Source: Streptomyces coeruleorubidus (GTDB lineage: Bacteria > Actinomycetota > Actinomycetes > Streptomycetales > Streptomycetaceae). Taken from it: DNA of 64,000 nt. The position numbers were made by a program, and so were the translations under genes. The notes under the pieces were generated by a model that had not been told where the DNA came from, made no database searches, and was given only the letters and a program-made list of their open reading frames with translations. This document shows positions 32,417 to 41,722 of this stretch, piece after piece. The stretch spans positions 5,189,001 through 5,253,000 of the forward strand of contig NZ_CP023694.1 of the NCBI RefSeq assembly GCF_008705135.1. The letters are read 5' to 3'. Within the stretch, counting starts at the first letter, position 1, and each line of letters starts with the position of its first letter.

Positions 32417-33082
32417 ATGCTGCGCATCGTGCTGGCCGAGGACAGTGTCCTGCTCCGCGAAGGACTCGTCGGCCTCATGGAGCGCTTCGGGCACCAGGTG
32501 GTCGCCGCGGTCGGTTCCGCGGACGAGCTCACCGAGGCGGTCGCCGCGCACGAGCCCGACATCGTGGTGACCGACGTACGGATGCCGCCCGGCTTCTCCG
32601 ACGAGGGCCTGCGTGCCGCCATCGCCCTGCGCCGCCGCCGGCCCGGACTGCCGATCCTCGTCCTCAGCCAGTACATCCAGCGGTCCTACGCCGAGGACCT
32701 GCTCGACTCCTCCGACGGCACCGGGGTGGGCTATCTCCTCAAGGAACGGATCGGCCACGTCGAGGAGTTCGTCGACGCGGTGCACCGGGTCGCGGAGGGC
32801 GGCACCGTCGTCGACCCCGAGGTGGTGCGCCAGCTGATCAGGCACCGGCGCGACCCGCTGGCCCGGCTCACCGCGCGGGAGCAGGAGGTGCTCGCGCTGA
32901 TGGCGGAGGGCAAGTCCAACGCGTCGATCGCCGCGGCCATGGTGGTGAGCGAGGGCACCGTCAGCAAGCACTTCGGGTCCATCCTCACCAAGCTCGACCT
33001 CTCCCTCGACGACACGACCAACCGCCGGGTCCTCGCGGTCCTCGCGTATCTGCGCGGCCGGCCCGGAGTGGAAACCGCATAG
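32417..33082 (+). CDS. NarL/LuxR-family response regulator
   Basis: A 221-residue regulator. The receiver domain has an acidic pocket (AEDS), phospho-acceptor Asp53 (VVTDVRMPPG) and the conserved Lys in YLLKERIG. The C-terminal LuxR-type helix-turn-helix begins LTAREQEVLALMAEGKSN. I chose ATG 32417 because GAGG lies five bases upstream; ATG 32402 adds five residues but lacks a ribosome binding site. It is the partner of the kinase immediately upstream. Confidence 0.95.
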   Translation: MLRIVLAEDSVLLREGLVGLMERFGHQVVAAVGSADELTEAVAAHEPDIVVTDVRMPPGFSDEGLRAAIALRRRRPGLPILVLSQYIQRSYAEDLLDSSDGTGVGYLLKERIGHVEEFVDAVHRVAEGGTVVDPEVVRQLIRHRRDPLARLTAREQEVLALMAEGKSNASIAAAMVVSEGTVSKHFGSILTKLDLSLDDTTNRRVLAVLAYLRGRPGVETA

Positions 33083-33110
33083 GTGTGCTGTCCCGGGCCG
33101 CCGGGACCGG

Positions 33111-34103
33111 CTAGACCGTCAGCAGGCCGCGCTGCGCCGCGACGGCCCCGAGCTGGAAGCGGCTGCGGGCGCCGAGCTTGGTCATCAGCTCGGCGGTGAT
33201 CCGCCGGCTCGTGCGCACGGAGACCCCGAGCTTACGGGCGATCACCTCGTCGGTGAGCCCGCCCGCCATGAGGCCAAGCACCGCGCTCTCCTCGTCGCTC
33301 AGCTCCCGCGCCCGGCCCGGCGGCCGCTCCTGGCCGAACTGTGACGACTGCCGCCACACCTGCTCGAACAGGGCGCGCAGCGCGGCCACCGGCCCAGGGC
33401 TCGACAGCAGGAACGCACCCCGGTCGGGCTGGTCCGGGTCGAGCGGCACCAGGGCCTTGCTCCGGTCCCAGATCACCATCCTGAGCGGTAGCTGCGGCGC
33501 GGTCCTGACCTGCCCGCCCTGCTCGCTCAGCCACTGCGCGTACTCGGTGGTCGGCCGGTCGTTGCGGATGCTGTGCGCGTAGACGCACCGCACCTGCACG
33601 GACCGCTCCAGCAGCATCTGGTCGAGCGGCCTCGCCGCGTGCAGCCTGTCGGCCGGCTGCGCACCGCCGGGCAGCAGCGCCTCGGCCTCCTCGCGGCACT
33701 CCTGGCTCACCTTTTCGATGCACGCCTGGATCGCATCGGGACCCTGGGCGAGCTGTACCGAATCGATTTCCTCGGTACGGGCTCCGCGCCGGTATTCGGA
33801 GATGAGCTTTTCGGCCGCCAATTTACTCTCGGAGAGCGACAGCTGGAGTTTGAGCAATTCCCGCTCCTGGAACTGGACGAGCGACCTCAGGCCCAATTCC
33901 GGATCCACCGCCCGCGTGCCTCCGCGGTGTTCCTGCGACGACTGCACGAGAGCCAGTTCGGCGAGCTCGCCGAGGGCGCCGGTGGCCCGGTCGAGCGGCC
34001 ATCCGAGCTGCTCCGCCATGTCCTGCGGGCTCGCGCCCGGCTGTCTCAGCAGAGCGCGGTAGGCGCGTTCCGCATCCATCCCGACGCCGATCTCCTTGAG
34101 CAC
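33111..34103 (-). CDS. LuxR-type transcriptional regulator with N-terminal TrmB-like winged helix
   Basis: A 330-residue regulator starting at GTG 34103 after AGGGGGACC. The N-terminal about 65 residues (GMDAERAYRALLRQPGASPQDMAEQLGWPLDRATGAL, read in parts) look like a TrmB/MarR-type winged helix. A middle sensor-like region includes a charged helix (about 75-105). The C-terminus is a LuxR helix-turn-helix (ELSDEESAVLGLMAGGLTD and onward). No receiver domain is present. This architecture is common in Streptomyces secondary-metabolite regions. Its position between the two-component system and the SARP suggests a pathway regulator, but no target is known. Confidence 0.85.
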   Translation of the reverse strand: MLKEIGVGMDAERAYRALLRQPGASPQDMAEQLGWPLDRATGALGELAELALVQSSQEHRGGTRAVDPELGLRSLVQFQERELLKLQLSLSESKLAAEKLISEYRRGARTEEIDSVQLAQGPDAIQACIEKVSQECREEAEALLPGGAQPADRLHAARPLDQMLLERSVQVRCVYAHSIRNDRPTTEYAQWLSEQGGQVRTAPQLPLRMVIWDRSKALVPLDPDQPDRGAFLLSSPGPVAALRALFEQVWRQSSQFGQERPPGRARELSDEESAVLGLMAGGLTDEVIARKLGVSVRTSRRITAELMTKLGARSRFQLGAVAAQRGLLTV

Positions 34104-34271
34104 GCTGGTCCCCCTCCGCTGTCGACTTCGGAGCCGACCCTAGCCCGCGGTCATGTCGGCTCATTTTCTCCGGCCGGAGGCGCGAGAAATCGAGGAGAAA
34201 TAGCGGTGATCATTCGCTGGGGTACCGTCTGTGGCAGCTGAAGAGTTCAGCGACGGAGGGGATTCCAGGAC

Positions 34272-34484
34272 ATGCAGAAGAAGACAGGTTTCGTCGTGTC
34301 GGTGCTCGGTGCGGTCGCGGTCAACATCGCGCTGATGAGCGGTACGGCCGGCGCCGACGACCTGCCCTGGACGGGCCCCGGCCCCAGCCCCAGCCCCGGC
34401 ACCGCCGTGACGGAGGTGACCTCCCTGGTGGGCGGGGCGCTGGACGGGACTCTGGACGACGGCGACCTGCCCTGGACCAAGTAG
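34272..34484 (+). CDS. Small secreted peptide with duplicated DLPWT motif
   Basis: A 70-codon gene with a strong GGAGGGG ribosome binding site before ATG 34272. The N-terminus is a clear signal peptide: MQKK, a hydrophobic core, then a SGTAGA cleavage region. The mature part is about 42 residues, acidic and Pro/Gly/Ser-rich, starting DDLPWTGPGPSPSPG and ending GDLPWTK, so the same DLPWT motif flanks it. There is no cysteine and no lipobox. I do not recognise a family. It sits between a LuxR-type regulator and an AfsR-like SARP, so a secreted signal is one possible guess; a surface peptide is another. Confidence 0.75.
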   Translation: MQKKTGFVVSVLGAVAVNIALMSGTAGADDLPWTGPGPSPSPGTAVTEVTSLVGGALDGTLDDGDLPWTK

Positions 34485-34500
34485 TCCGGACAGGCCGATG

Positions 34501-37500
34501 TCACCGGGTGGCCAGGAGGCGCTTCAGCGGCACCGGCCGGCCCTCGGCGGAGGCATTGCCGACGACGTCGACGAGCCGGGCGGTGCGTTCCTGCCAGGAG
34601 GACGCCGACAGCACGGTGAAGGCCTGATGGGCCCGCCGCAGCCGGTCCACCGCCGCGGCGTCGCCCCGCAGGGCCTCGGAGCAGGCCCGGTCGGTCTCGA
34701 TACGTGCCTGCAGGAACCGGTCCCCGACGTCCTCGGCGGCCGTGAACGCCTCAGCCAGGGTGGATTCCGCGGCGTCGTACAGCTCCTGGCGCCACTGGGC
34801 CTCGCCCAGCGCGCGCAGCGCGTACGCCTCGCCCAGCCGGTCGCCCTGGGCCCGGGTGAGCTCGATGACCTCCTGGCAGGTCCCGATCACCTGGCGCAGA
34901 TCGCCGATGCGCAGATACGCCTCGGCCAGCCGGTAGACGTTCTGGGCCCGGCCGCGCACCGACCCGCTCTCGGAACTGGCCGTGATGGCCTGCCGGGTCA
35001 GCGCGATCCCGGTGTCGTTGTCACCGCGCTCCAGCTCGATCTGCGCCAGCAGGCCGAGGGCGTGCGCGGCGCTGACCGGGTCGTCGGTCTCCCGGAAGCG
35101 GGTGAGCGCGGCCCGGCAGTGATCGGCCGCGCCGTCGAGGTCACCGCGGAAACGGGCGCACAGGGCGAGATTGCGCAGCACCACCGCCCGCTCGTGCGGG
35201 TCGTCGGCCCGGTCGAGCAGTTCCATCGCGGAGGTGAGCAGGCCGTCGGCGTCCTGGTAACGGCGCTGGTAGATGGCGAGCGAGCCGAGTGAGCGCAGCA
35301 TGACGGTGGCGCCGAAGGCGTCGTCGGCCCGCCGGGCGCTCTCCAGGGCGCTCTGTGCGGCCTGCTGCCAGTCCTCCTGGTAGTTGCGCATCTCGAACAG
35401 CGGCATGGCGCGCGCGGTGAGTTCCCATGCGTGGGCGGCGGCGGCGTCGTGCCGTGCCGCCGCGCCCACCATGGCGAGGATGGTGCCCCGTTCCGACTCG
35501 AACCACTCCAGCGGGTCGGCGAGCAGCTCGGTGACCGCGTCCACCGGCAGCTCGTGGGCGAGCCGGGCCGAGTGACGGGGCAAGTGCCCGGCCCCGTAGA
35601 GGAGCTGGTGCGCGGATCCGGCGAGCGTGAGCAGGGTGCCGTAGGCGCGCTCCAGGGCGTCCGCGCGATCCTGGTCGGAGTCCTCGTCGTGGGCGCGCTC
35701 CCATGCGAACAGACGCAGCAGCTCATGGAAGCGGAACCGGGCCGCCGGTCCGGTCTGCGTCAGGCACAGTTCGAGGAGCTGGGCGTCCACGAGCTGTTCG
35801 AGCAGGTCCTCGGCCTTCATCAGGTTCACGTCGAGCACGGCGGCGCCCGCCCACGCGGCGAACCCCTCCACCGGCAGCAGCGCGAGGCGCCTGAACAGCA
35901 CGGCCGCCTCGGGCGACAACTCCCGGTAGCTGAGCCAGAATCCGGCCCGCACCCCGCCGTCGGAGGGGCTGAGCACGTCGAGCCGGCCCGCTCCGTCCTC
36001 CAGGCGGGCGGCGAGCCTCTGCAGCGACCGGTAAGGGCGCGGGGTGAGCCGGCCCGCGGCGATGCGCAGGGCCAGCGGCAGATGCCCGCACAGCTCCGCG
36101 AGGCGCGCCGCGGCTTCGGGTTCGGCGGCGACCCGGTCCTGCCCGATCACGGTGGCGAGCATCCGGTCGGCCTCGTGCGCCGTCATCACGTTCAGCTGGA
36201 TCTGGACCGCCCCGTAGTCACTGACCAGTTCGTCCAGCGGATCCCGGCTGGTGATCAGCACGATGCACCGACCGCGCCCCGGCAGCAGCGGCTGGATCTG
36301 CCGGAACGAGCGCACGTCGTCCAGGATGACGAGCAGCCTGCGATGGTTCAGCAGGGAGCGGTACATCGCGGAGCGTTCCTGGAGCCCGGCCGGTATCTGC
36401 GCGCTGGACACCCCGAGCCCGCGGAGCGCCTGGTCGAGGACGGACAGGGACGACAGCGGCCGGTTGGACTTGTCGTAGCCGTGTACGTCGATGAAGAGCT
36501 GCCCGTCGGGAAAGCGGTCGGCGACCTGGTTCGCCCAGTGCACGATCAGTGCGCTCTTGCCGATGCCGCTCACCCCGGTGACGACGGCCACTGCCGGTGC
36601 AGACCCGTCGGCGCTGCGGCGCAGCAGCGTTTCCAGTGCCTCGATCTCCGGCTCGCGTCCGGTGAACGTGGAGAGGGCGAGCGGCAGTTGGGCGGGAACG
36701 CTCGGGGTGGGGTCGGACGAGACCGCGGACGGGGCGGTGGCGGCGGGCGCCCTGGCCGGCGGGGGCGCGTCGGAGCGCGGCTCGGAGTCGTCGGAGTCCT
36801 GCAGGACCCGGCGGTGCATCTCCTGCAGCACGGGCCCGGGTTCGATGCCGAGTTCGTCGACGAGAGCCCGGCGTCCTTCGCGGTAGACCTGAAGCGCCTC
36901 GGCGCGCCGGCCGGCCACGTGGTGGGCCTGCATCAGATGCGCCCGGGCCTGCTCGCGCAGCGGGTTCTCCTTCACGAGCGCCGCCAGTTGCGCGCTGACC
37001 TTCTGGTGGCGGCCGAACCTCAGCTGGAGGGCCGCGTACTCCTCGCACACATCGAGCCGGAACTCGGCCAGCTGACCGGAGACGTCGTCGATGTGCGCTC
37101 CGGAGAGGCCGTCGAGTGCGGGGCCCCGCCACAGGGCCAGAGCATGCTCGAACAACTTGGCGGCTTCCTCCGCCTGTTCATTGTGAGCGGCAACCATTCG
37201 GGCTCTCGCCACCGACTGGTTCAGGTCCTTCAGATCGATATAGCAGTGCTCGGAGTGAAGTACGTAGCCGGGGTGACTCGTTTCGATCATTTCCGCGGGC
37301 ACGGATGCCTCGCGGAAGATTCTTCGCAGCGAGGTAATGCAGATGGCGATTTGGTTCCGCGCGGTGGCCGGAGGGTCTCCCTGCCACACCGCCTCGGTGA
37401 GGCTGTCGACCGAGACGACCCGGTCGCAGGAGAGCAACAGAGTGGCCAAAACTGATCGTTGACGTGCACTGCTGATCCGGATCGGCTCGTCGGCGACGGC

Positions 37501-37545
37501 TGCCTCGAGCGGTCCGAGCAGCTTGAACGACACCCTCTCGCGCAC
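34501..37545 (-). CDS. AfsR-like SARP transcriptional regulator (OmpR-type DBD-BTAD-NB-ARC-TPR)
   Basis: About 1014 residues from GTG 37545 (in-frame GTG 37533 or an upstream ATG are alternatives). Domains in order: an OmpR-type winged helix (FKLLGPLEAAV, SSARQRSVLATLLL), a bacterial transcriptional activation domain (about 100-250), a Pro/Ala-rich linker, an NB-ARC ATPase with Walker A GVSGIGKSAL and Walker B LLVILDDV, and C-terminal TPR repeats (about 650-1000). SARPs activate antibiotic clusters by binding direct heptamer repeats near -35. It is the best candidate activator of the adjacent NRPS cluster, but no binding site was identified. Confidence 0.94.
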   Translation of the reverse strand: MRERVSFKLLGPLEAAVADEPIRISSARQRSVLATLLLSCDRVVSVDSLTEAVWQGDPPATARNQIAICITSLRRIFREASVPAEMIETSHPGYVLHSEHCYIDLKDLNQSVARARMVAAHNEQAEEAAKLFEHALALWRGPALDGLSGAHIDDVSGQLAEFRLDVCEEYAALQLRFGRHQKVSAQLAALVKENPLREQARAHLMQAHHVAGRRAEALQVYREGRRALVDELGIEPGPVLQEMHRRVLQDSDDSEPRSDAPPPARAPAATAPSAVSSDPTPSVPAQLPLALSTFTGREPEIEALETLLRRSADGSAPAVAVVTGVSGIGKSALIVHWANQVADRFPDGQLFIDVHGYDKSNRPLSSLSVLDQALRGLGVSSAQIPAGLQERSAMYRSLLNHRRLLVILDDVRSFRQIQPLLPGRGRCIVLITSRDPLDELVSDYGAVQIQLNVMTAHEADRMLATVIGQDRVAAEPEAAARLAELCGHLPLALRIAAGRLTPRPYRSLQRLAARLEDGAGRLDVLSPSDGGVRAGFWLSYRELSPEAAVLFRRLALLPVEGFAAWAGAAVLDVNLMKAEDLLEQLVDAQLLELCLTQTGPAARFRFHELLRLFAWERAHDEDSDQDRADALERAYGTLLTLAGSAHQLLYGAGHLPRHSARLAHELPVDAVTELLADPLEWFESERGTILAMVGAAARHDAAAAHAWELTARAMPLFEMRNYQEDWQQAAQSALESARRADDAFGATVMLRSLGSLAIYQRRYQDADGLLTSAMELLDRADDPHERAVVLRNLALCARFRGDLDGAADHCRAALTRFRETDDPVSAAHALGLLAQIELERGDNDTGIALTRQAITASSESGSVRGRAQNVYRLAEAYLRIGDLRQVIGTCQEVIELTRAQGDRLGEAYALRALGEAQWRQELYDAAESTLAEAFTAAEDVGDRFLQARIETDRACSEALRGDAAAVDRLRRAHQAFTVLSASSWQERTARLVDVVGNASAEGRPVPLKRLLATR

Positions 37546-37934
37546 AGCGAATTCACATCCCCGTCGGCGGTGCGACGCCTTCTCGCCCCGTCGCCCCCCA
37601 TGCCTCACGCATTGGGGAATTGGAAGGGCCGCACATGTAATGATCGCGAAAAGGAAGGGGAAGTCAACTGTGTTCCGGACGTATCCGGTGCGGTCCTCGT
37701 TCCGCTCAATTCACGGCATTGGTCCGCTTTGTGGGCGGCATGGTGCAGGGGCTTCACCGGGCCCCAGGCCGGACGGAAGACGGCCTGGGCTCTGGTGTCT
37801 CAGAGCGTGATTTCCCGCTCCACCGGGCCGATCGTGAGAGCCCCCGAGGCGGAACCGGCCGGTGCGCTCGCCCGGGAGGATCTCCTTGGCGGGGCTCAAG
37901 TAGTTCGTCGAGGGCTGGGCTTCTCACTGGTCGC
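37546..37934. other. Intergenic region upstream of the SARP gene
   Basis: A 389-bp stretch between the SARP start and the KamA-like fragment. It is patchily lower in GC than the surroundings, and its reading frames are short and not protein-like. It must contain the leftward SARP promoter. Parts may be decayed coding sequence related to the neighbouring KamA-like fragment, but I could not align them with confidence. Confidence 0.5.
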
Positions 37935-38108
37935 GCCGGATGAAACGACGTCGGAGAAAAGTCGGAGCGTTTCGTCGGCGTCGTTGTCGGTGGCGAACTT
38001 GTAAGCCCGATAGGACAGGGACTTGGTGCCGATTCGTATGGAATCGATCTGTTCCAGTTCGAGCAGTCGCTCGGTATAACGGCGCAGTACATGAGCCGTC
38101 ATGATCAT
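37935..38108 (-). pseudogene. Fragment of a KamA-family (lysine 2,3-aminomutase-like) gene
   Basis: On the minus strand, 58 codons read MIMTAHVLRRYTERLLELEQ, then IDSIRIGTKSLSYRAYKF, then ATDNDADETLRLFSDVVSSG. From memory this corresponds to the middle of KamA-family radical SAM proteins, after the GGDP motif, where the sequence runs PMIM...LRRYIEPLLE...TIRIGTKSL and ...TDPDADDLLRLFE. The radical SAM CxxxCxxC motif and the PLP-binding C-terminus are absent. The frame is open from 38150 (possible ATG) to 37896, but flanking residues do not match the family. A short functional protein is unlikely. It is probably a deletion remnant. Confidence 0.65.
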
Positions 38109-38262
38109 GAGGTCGCGCTCAAGTGGGCCGTGGACGTCCGGCAACCGCATGGTGCCCCAAGCGCGGCGGCTCACGAGCCACGTCCGGGCCGTGCAGGAGG
38201 GGCCCGGCGCCCCTGCGGATAGCATCGAAGCTCCGGCAGGGCTCCCAGCAGAGGCGACGATC

Positions 38263-39912
38263 ATGGATCCGGCCGCAGTGTCTCCACCCGCAGCGCGCAT
38301 CGGCCTGCGTCAGTTGCTGATGGTGCTGGGCGACTCGTTGGTGGAGGTGCAGGCGGCTCCCGCCGGGCTGGACGTCGAGATCCGTGAGGTTTCGCTGCTC
38401 GATCCCGAGGACCCGCCGACCGCGCAGCCGGACGAGCTGGTTCTCGTGATCGGTGCCCGTGGCCGGGCCGCCTTTCCCGCGCTGCGGGCCGCCGGGCGGG
38501 ACGGGGCCGCCGCCGTCGTGGTGAAGCTGGACGGGCCCGCCCAGGCCGCGGCGCTCAGCGAGGCCGCGGCCGAGGCCGGGGTCGCCCTGCTCTCGCTGCG
38601 CAGCGAAGCACGCTGGGAGCAGGTGCACGCGCTGGCCCGGGCCGCCCTCGACGACGCACCGCCGGGTGAGCCGGGCATGGGGGCCGAGGAGGGCGACCTG
38701 TTCTCTCTCGCCCAGACCACCGCCGTCCTCACCAGCGGCATCGTCAGCATCGAGGACGCCGCGAACCGGGTGCTGGCCTACTCCCGCACCACCGACTCCG
38801 ACGAGGCGGACGACCTGCGCCGGCGCTCCATCCTCGGCTGGCAGGGACCGGAAGGGTATCTGGCGAAGCTGCGCGAGTGGGGCGTGTTCCAGCACCTGCA
38901 CTCCAGCGACGAGGTGATCGGTATCGACAGCCACCCCGAGCTGGGCATCCGCCGCCGGCTCGCGGTGGCCATCCGGTCCGGGGACCGGCAGTTGGGCACC
39001 ATCTGGGTGCAGGAGGGCTCGATCCCGCTGTCCGAACGCTCGCGCCAGGCACTGCTGGGCGCCGCCCGGGTCGCGGCGCTCCATCTCGTACGCCGGCGCC
39101 GGGAGCTCTCGGACGACGTGACGCTCACCCGGACCCTGCTGGCCGGACTCCTGGACGGGAGCACCGGACCGCAGCCGCTCGCCACTCACCTGGGATTCGA
39201 CGCCACCCGCCCGGCCGCCGTGCTGGGATTCTCGTACGGGACCACAGAGGCGTACGAGACCGCGGAGGGCGTCGCCGCACCGGAACTGACCCACTCCGAG
39301 GTCACCAACCTGGTCTCCGTGCACATCGCCGCCCGGCACCGCAGCGCACTGGTCACCCAGGTCGATCCCCGTATCTATGTGCTCCTGCCCCAGCTGCCCC
39401 GCGGCATCGACACGGACACGCTGCGCGGCTGGACCCAGGAGATCACCGACGCGGCACGCCGCCACCTGGGACTGCCGCTGAGCGGCTCGGTCGGTTGCCT
39501 GGTGCCGGGGCTCGGGGACGTCCCCGAGTCACGCCGGGAGGCCGACCGCATTCTCGACGCCATGGCGAGCGCCGGAGTGACCGTCGCGGTCGCCGCGCTG
39601 CCGGACATCCAGGCGGAGGTGCTGGTCAGCGAGATATTGACGCTGCTCTCCGCCCGCCCCGAGATACGGGATCCCCGCCTGACCGCCCTGCTCTCGCACG
39701 ACAGCCGGCATCAGGGCCGGCTCGCCGAGACCCTCCTGACGTACCTGAACTCCTTCGGTGACATCCGCGCGGCTGCCGCCCAGCTCCATGTGCACCCCAA
39801 CACGCTGCGGTACCGCCTTCGCCGGGCCGAGCAGCTGACCGGCCTCGATCTCAGCCGTCCCGACCAGCGTCTGCTGGCCATGCTCCAGCTGCGGCTGCCG
39901 CCCACCGGCTGA
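38263..39912 (+). CDS. PucR/CdaR-type transcriptional regulator
   Basis: A 549-residue regulator; ATG 38263 follows AGAGG. In-frame upstream starts exist but the extra residues look non-coding. The N-terminal about 130 residues resemble the PucR ligand-binding domain, the centre is GGDEF-like/GAF-like, and the C-terminal helix-turn-helix begins LLTYLNSFGDIRAAAAQLHVHPNTLRYRLRRAEQLTGLDL, the PucR C-terminal domain signature (read in parts). It is co-directional with the permease gene downstream. PucR-type activators of GABA or purine catabolism are known, so regulation of the permease is a fair inference. Confidence 0.92.
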   Translation: MDPAAVSPPAARIGLRQLLMVLGDSLVEVQAAPAGLDVEIREVSLLDPEDPPTAQPDELVLVIGARGRAAFPALRAAGRDGAAAVVVKLDGPAQAAALSEAAAEAGVALLSLRSEARWEQVHALARAALDDAPPGEPGMGAEEGDLFSLAQTTAVLTSGIVSIEDAANRVLAYSRTTDSDEADDLRRRSILGWQGPEGYLAKLREWGVFQHLHSSDEVIGIDSHPELGIRRRLAVAIRSGDRQLGTIWVQEGSIPLSERSRQALLGAARVAALHLVRRRRELSDDVTLTRTLLAGLLDGSTGPQPLATHLGFDATRPAAVLGFSYGTTEAYETAEGVAAPELTHSEVTNLVSVHIAARHRSALVTQVDPRIYVLLPQLPRGIDTDTLRGWTQEITDAARRHLGLPLSGSVGCLVPGLGDVPESRREADRILDAMASAGVTVAVAALPDIQAEVLVSEILTLLSARPEIRDPRLTALLSHDSRHQGRLAETLLTYLNSFGDIRAAAAQLHVHPNTLRYRLRRAEQLTGLDLSRPDQRLLAMLQLRLPPTG

Positions 39913-40204
39913 ACCGGTTCCGCATTGGCCGGTCGTACAGCCATCGAGGCCGAGTTTGTTCAGCCTTCACAAACATTTGGCCCCATGACCCCCCATACGC
40001 TTGCGCAAATCCATTTCCGCAAGTGATGCGGCCCACCTCCCACGAGGAGACGGAGCGAAACGCGGACGTGCGGTGACGACCCCATCACCAGCACGGCATC
40101 CGGAATCCGCGAACCGCACCGTGAACGCTTCCGGGAATCGTCAGTGCCCCGGCCGTCCCTCTGACGCACAGCACGGCACTCCCAACGACCCCATGGATGT
40201 CGAC

Positions 40205-41668
40205 ATGACTACACGTCCCCCCGATTCACTGGCCCCTGATACCGCTCGATCCACCAGTGGTCAGCCTCCGGAGCAGCAGGCAGGTCTCCAGGCCGGTCTC
40301 AAGAACCGCCATCTGTCCATGATCGCCATCGGCGGTGTGATCGGTGCCGGTCTCTTCGTGGGCTCCGCCTCCGGTATCGCCGCCGCCGGGCCCGGCATCC
40401 TGGTGTCCTACGCACTGGTCGGCGCCCTCGTCGTCTTCGTGATGCGGATGCTCGGCGAGATGGCCGCGGCCAACCCGACCTCCGGGTCCTTCTCGGCCTA
40501 CGCGGACCGGGCGCTCGGCCGCTGGGCCGGGTTCTCGATCGGCTGGCTGTACTGGTTCTTCTGGGTCGTCGTACTCGCCGTGGAGGCGACCGCGGGCGCC
40601 GTCATCCTCGAAGGATGGGTACCGGCCGTACCGCAGTGGGCCTGGGCCCTGATCGTGATGACGGTCCTCACCGCCACGAACCTGGCCTCCGTCGGCTCCT
40701 TCGGCGAGTTCGAGTTCTGGTTCGCCGGCATCAAGGTCGTCGCCATCACGGGCTTCATCGTTCTCGGCGGACTGGCGATCTTCGGTGTGCTGCCCGGCTC
40801 CGACCATGCCGCGACAGGATTCGGGAACCTCACCGAGCACGGCGGTTTCCTGCCGAACGGGCCGGGCGCGATCCTCACCGGCATCCTGCTGGTCGTCTTC
40901 TCCTTCATGGGCAGCGAGATCGTCACCCTCGCCGCCGGTGAGTCCTCGGACGCGCAGCGGGCGGTGGCCAAGGCCACCCGGAGCGTGATCTGGCGGGTCG
41001 GCGTCTTCTACGTCGGTTCGATCCTCGTCGTGGTCGCCCTGCTGCCGTGGAACGACCCCGCGATCGAGAAGAAGGGCTCGTACGTCGCGGCCCTCGACTC
41101 GATCGGCATCCCGCACGCCGGCGAGATCATGAACTTCATCGTGCTGACCGCCGTGCTGTCCTGTCTCAACTCCGGCCTCTACACCGCCTCCCGGATGGCC
41201 TTCTCCCTCGGGCAGCGCGGCGACGCCCCGCGGTCCTTCGTACGGACCAACACGCGAGGTGTCCCGCAGGCCGCGATCCTGGCATCCGTGGTCTTCGGCT
41301 TCGTGGCGGTCGCCTTCAACTACCTGTGGCCGGACACGGTCTTCCAGTTCCTGCTGAACTCCTCGGGCGCCGTCGCGCTCTTCGTGTGGCTGGTCATCTG
41401 CTTCTCGCAGCTGCGGATGCGGGGGATCATCCTGCGCGAGAGCCCGGAGAAGCTCGTCGTCCGGATGTGGCTGTTCCCCTATCTGACGTGGGCGACGATC
41501 GCGATGATCGGGTTCGTGCTCCTCTACATGCTCACCGACGACAAGGAGGGCGGCGGCCGCAGCCAGGTGCTGCTCTCGGTGCTCGTCGCCGCGGTCGTGA
41601 TCGCGATCTCGTTCGTCCGGGAGCGGTCCCGCCGGAAGGACACCGCGGAGCCGGTCGCGCCGCGGTAG
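40205..41668 (+). CDS. gabP: Amino acid permease, GABA permease-like (APC family)
   Basis: About 487 residues with twelve hydrophobic segments. The signature GLKNRHLSMIAIGGVIGAGLFVGS near the N-terminus and GWLYWFFWVVVLAVEATAG are characteristic of the GabP/AnsP/amino acid transporter branch. I chose ATG 40205, seven bases after GGATG; ATG 40193 is equally possible. A perfect hairpin follows the gene. GABA specificity is inferred from family resemblance and the adjacent PucR-type regulator; a related amino acid is possible. Confidence 0.85.
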   Translation: MTTRPPDSLAPDTARSTSGQPPEQQAGLQAGLKNRHLSMIAIGGVIGAGLFVGSASGIAAAGPGILVSYALVGALVVFVMRMLGEMAAANPTSGSFSAYADRALGRWAGFSIGWLYWFFWVVVLAVEATAGAVILEGWVPAVPQWAWALIVMTVLTATNLASVGSFGEFEFWFAGIKVVAITGFIVLGGLAIFGVLPGSDHAATGFGNLTEHGGFLPNGPGAILTGILLVVFSFMGSEIVTLAAGESSDAQRAVAKATRSVIWRVGVFYVGSILVVVALLPWNDPAIEKKGSYVAALDSIGIPHAGEIMNFIVLTAVLSCLNSGLYTASRMAFSLGQRGDAPRSFVRTNTRGVPQAAILASVVFGFVAVAFNYLWPDTVFQFLLNSSGAVALFVWLVICFSQLRMRGIILRESPEKLVVRMWLFPYLTWATIAMIGFVLLYMLTDDKEGGGRSQVLLSVLVAAVVIAISFVRERSRRKDTAEPVAPR

Positions 41669-41683
41669 CCGCGGCTCCGCTGG

Positions 41684-41716
41684 AACCCCGGGCCGGATCG
41701 ACTCCGGCCCGGGGTT
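41684..41716. terminator. Bidirectional hairpin terminator
   Basis: A perfect 14-bp stem, AACCCCGGGCCGGA paired with TCCGGCCCGGGGTT, around the loop TCGAC. It lies between the convergent permease and AraC-type genes. Confidence 0.92.
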
Positions 41717-41722
41717 CGGTGT

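Noticed and set aside
37711..37899. Possible continuation of the KamA-like fragment in another frame
   Set aside because: I could not align any frame here with KamA convincingly; claiming a longer pseudogene would be guesswork without a database search.
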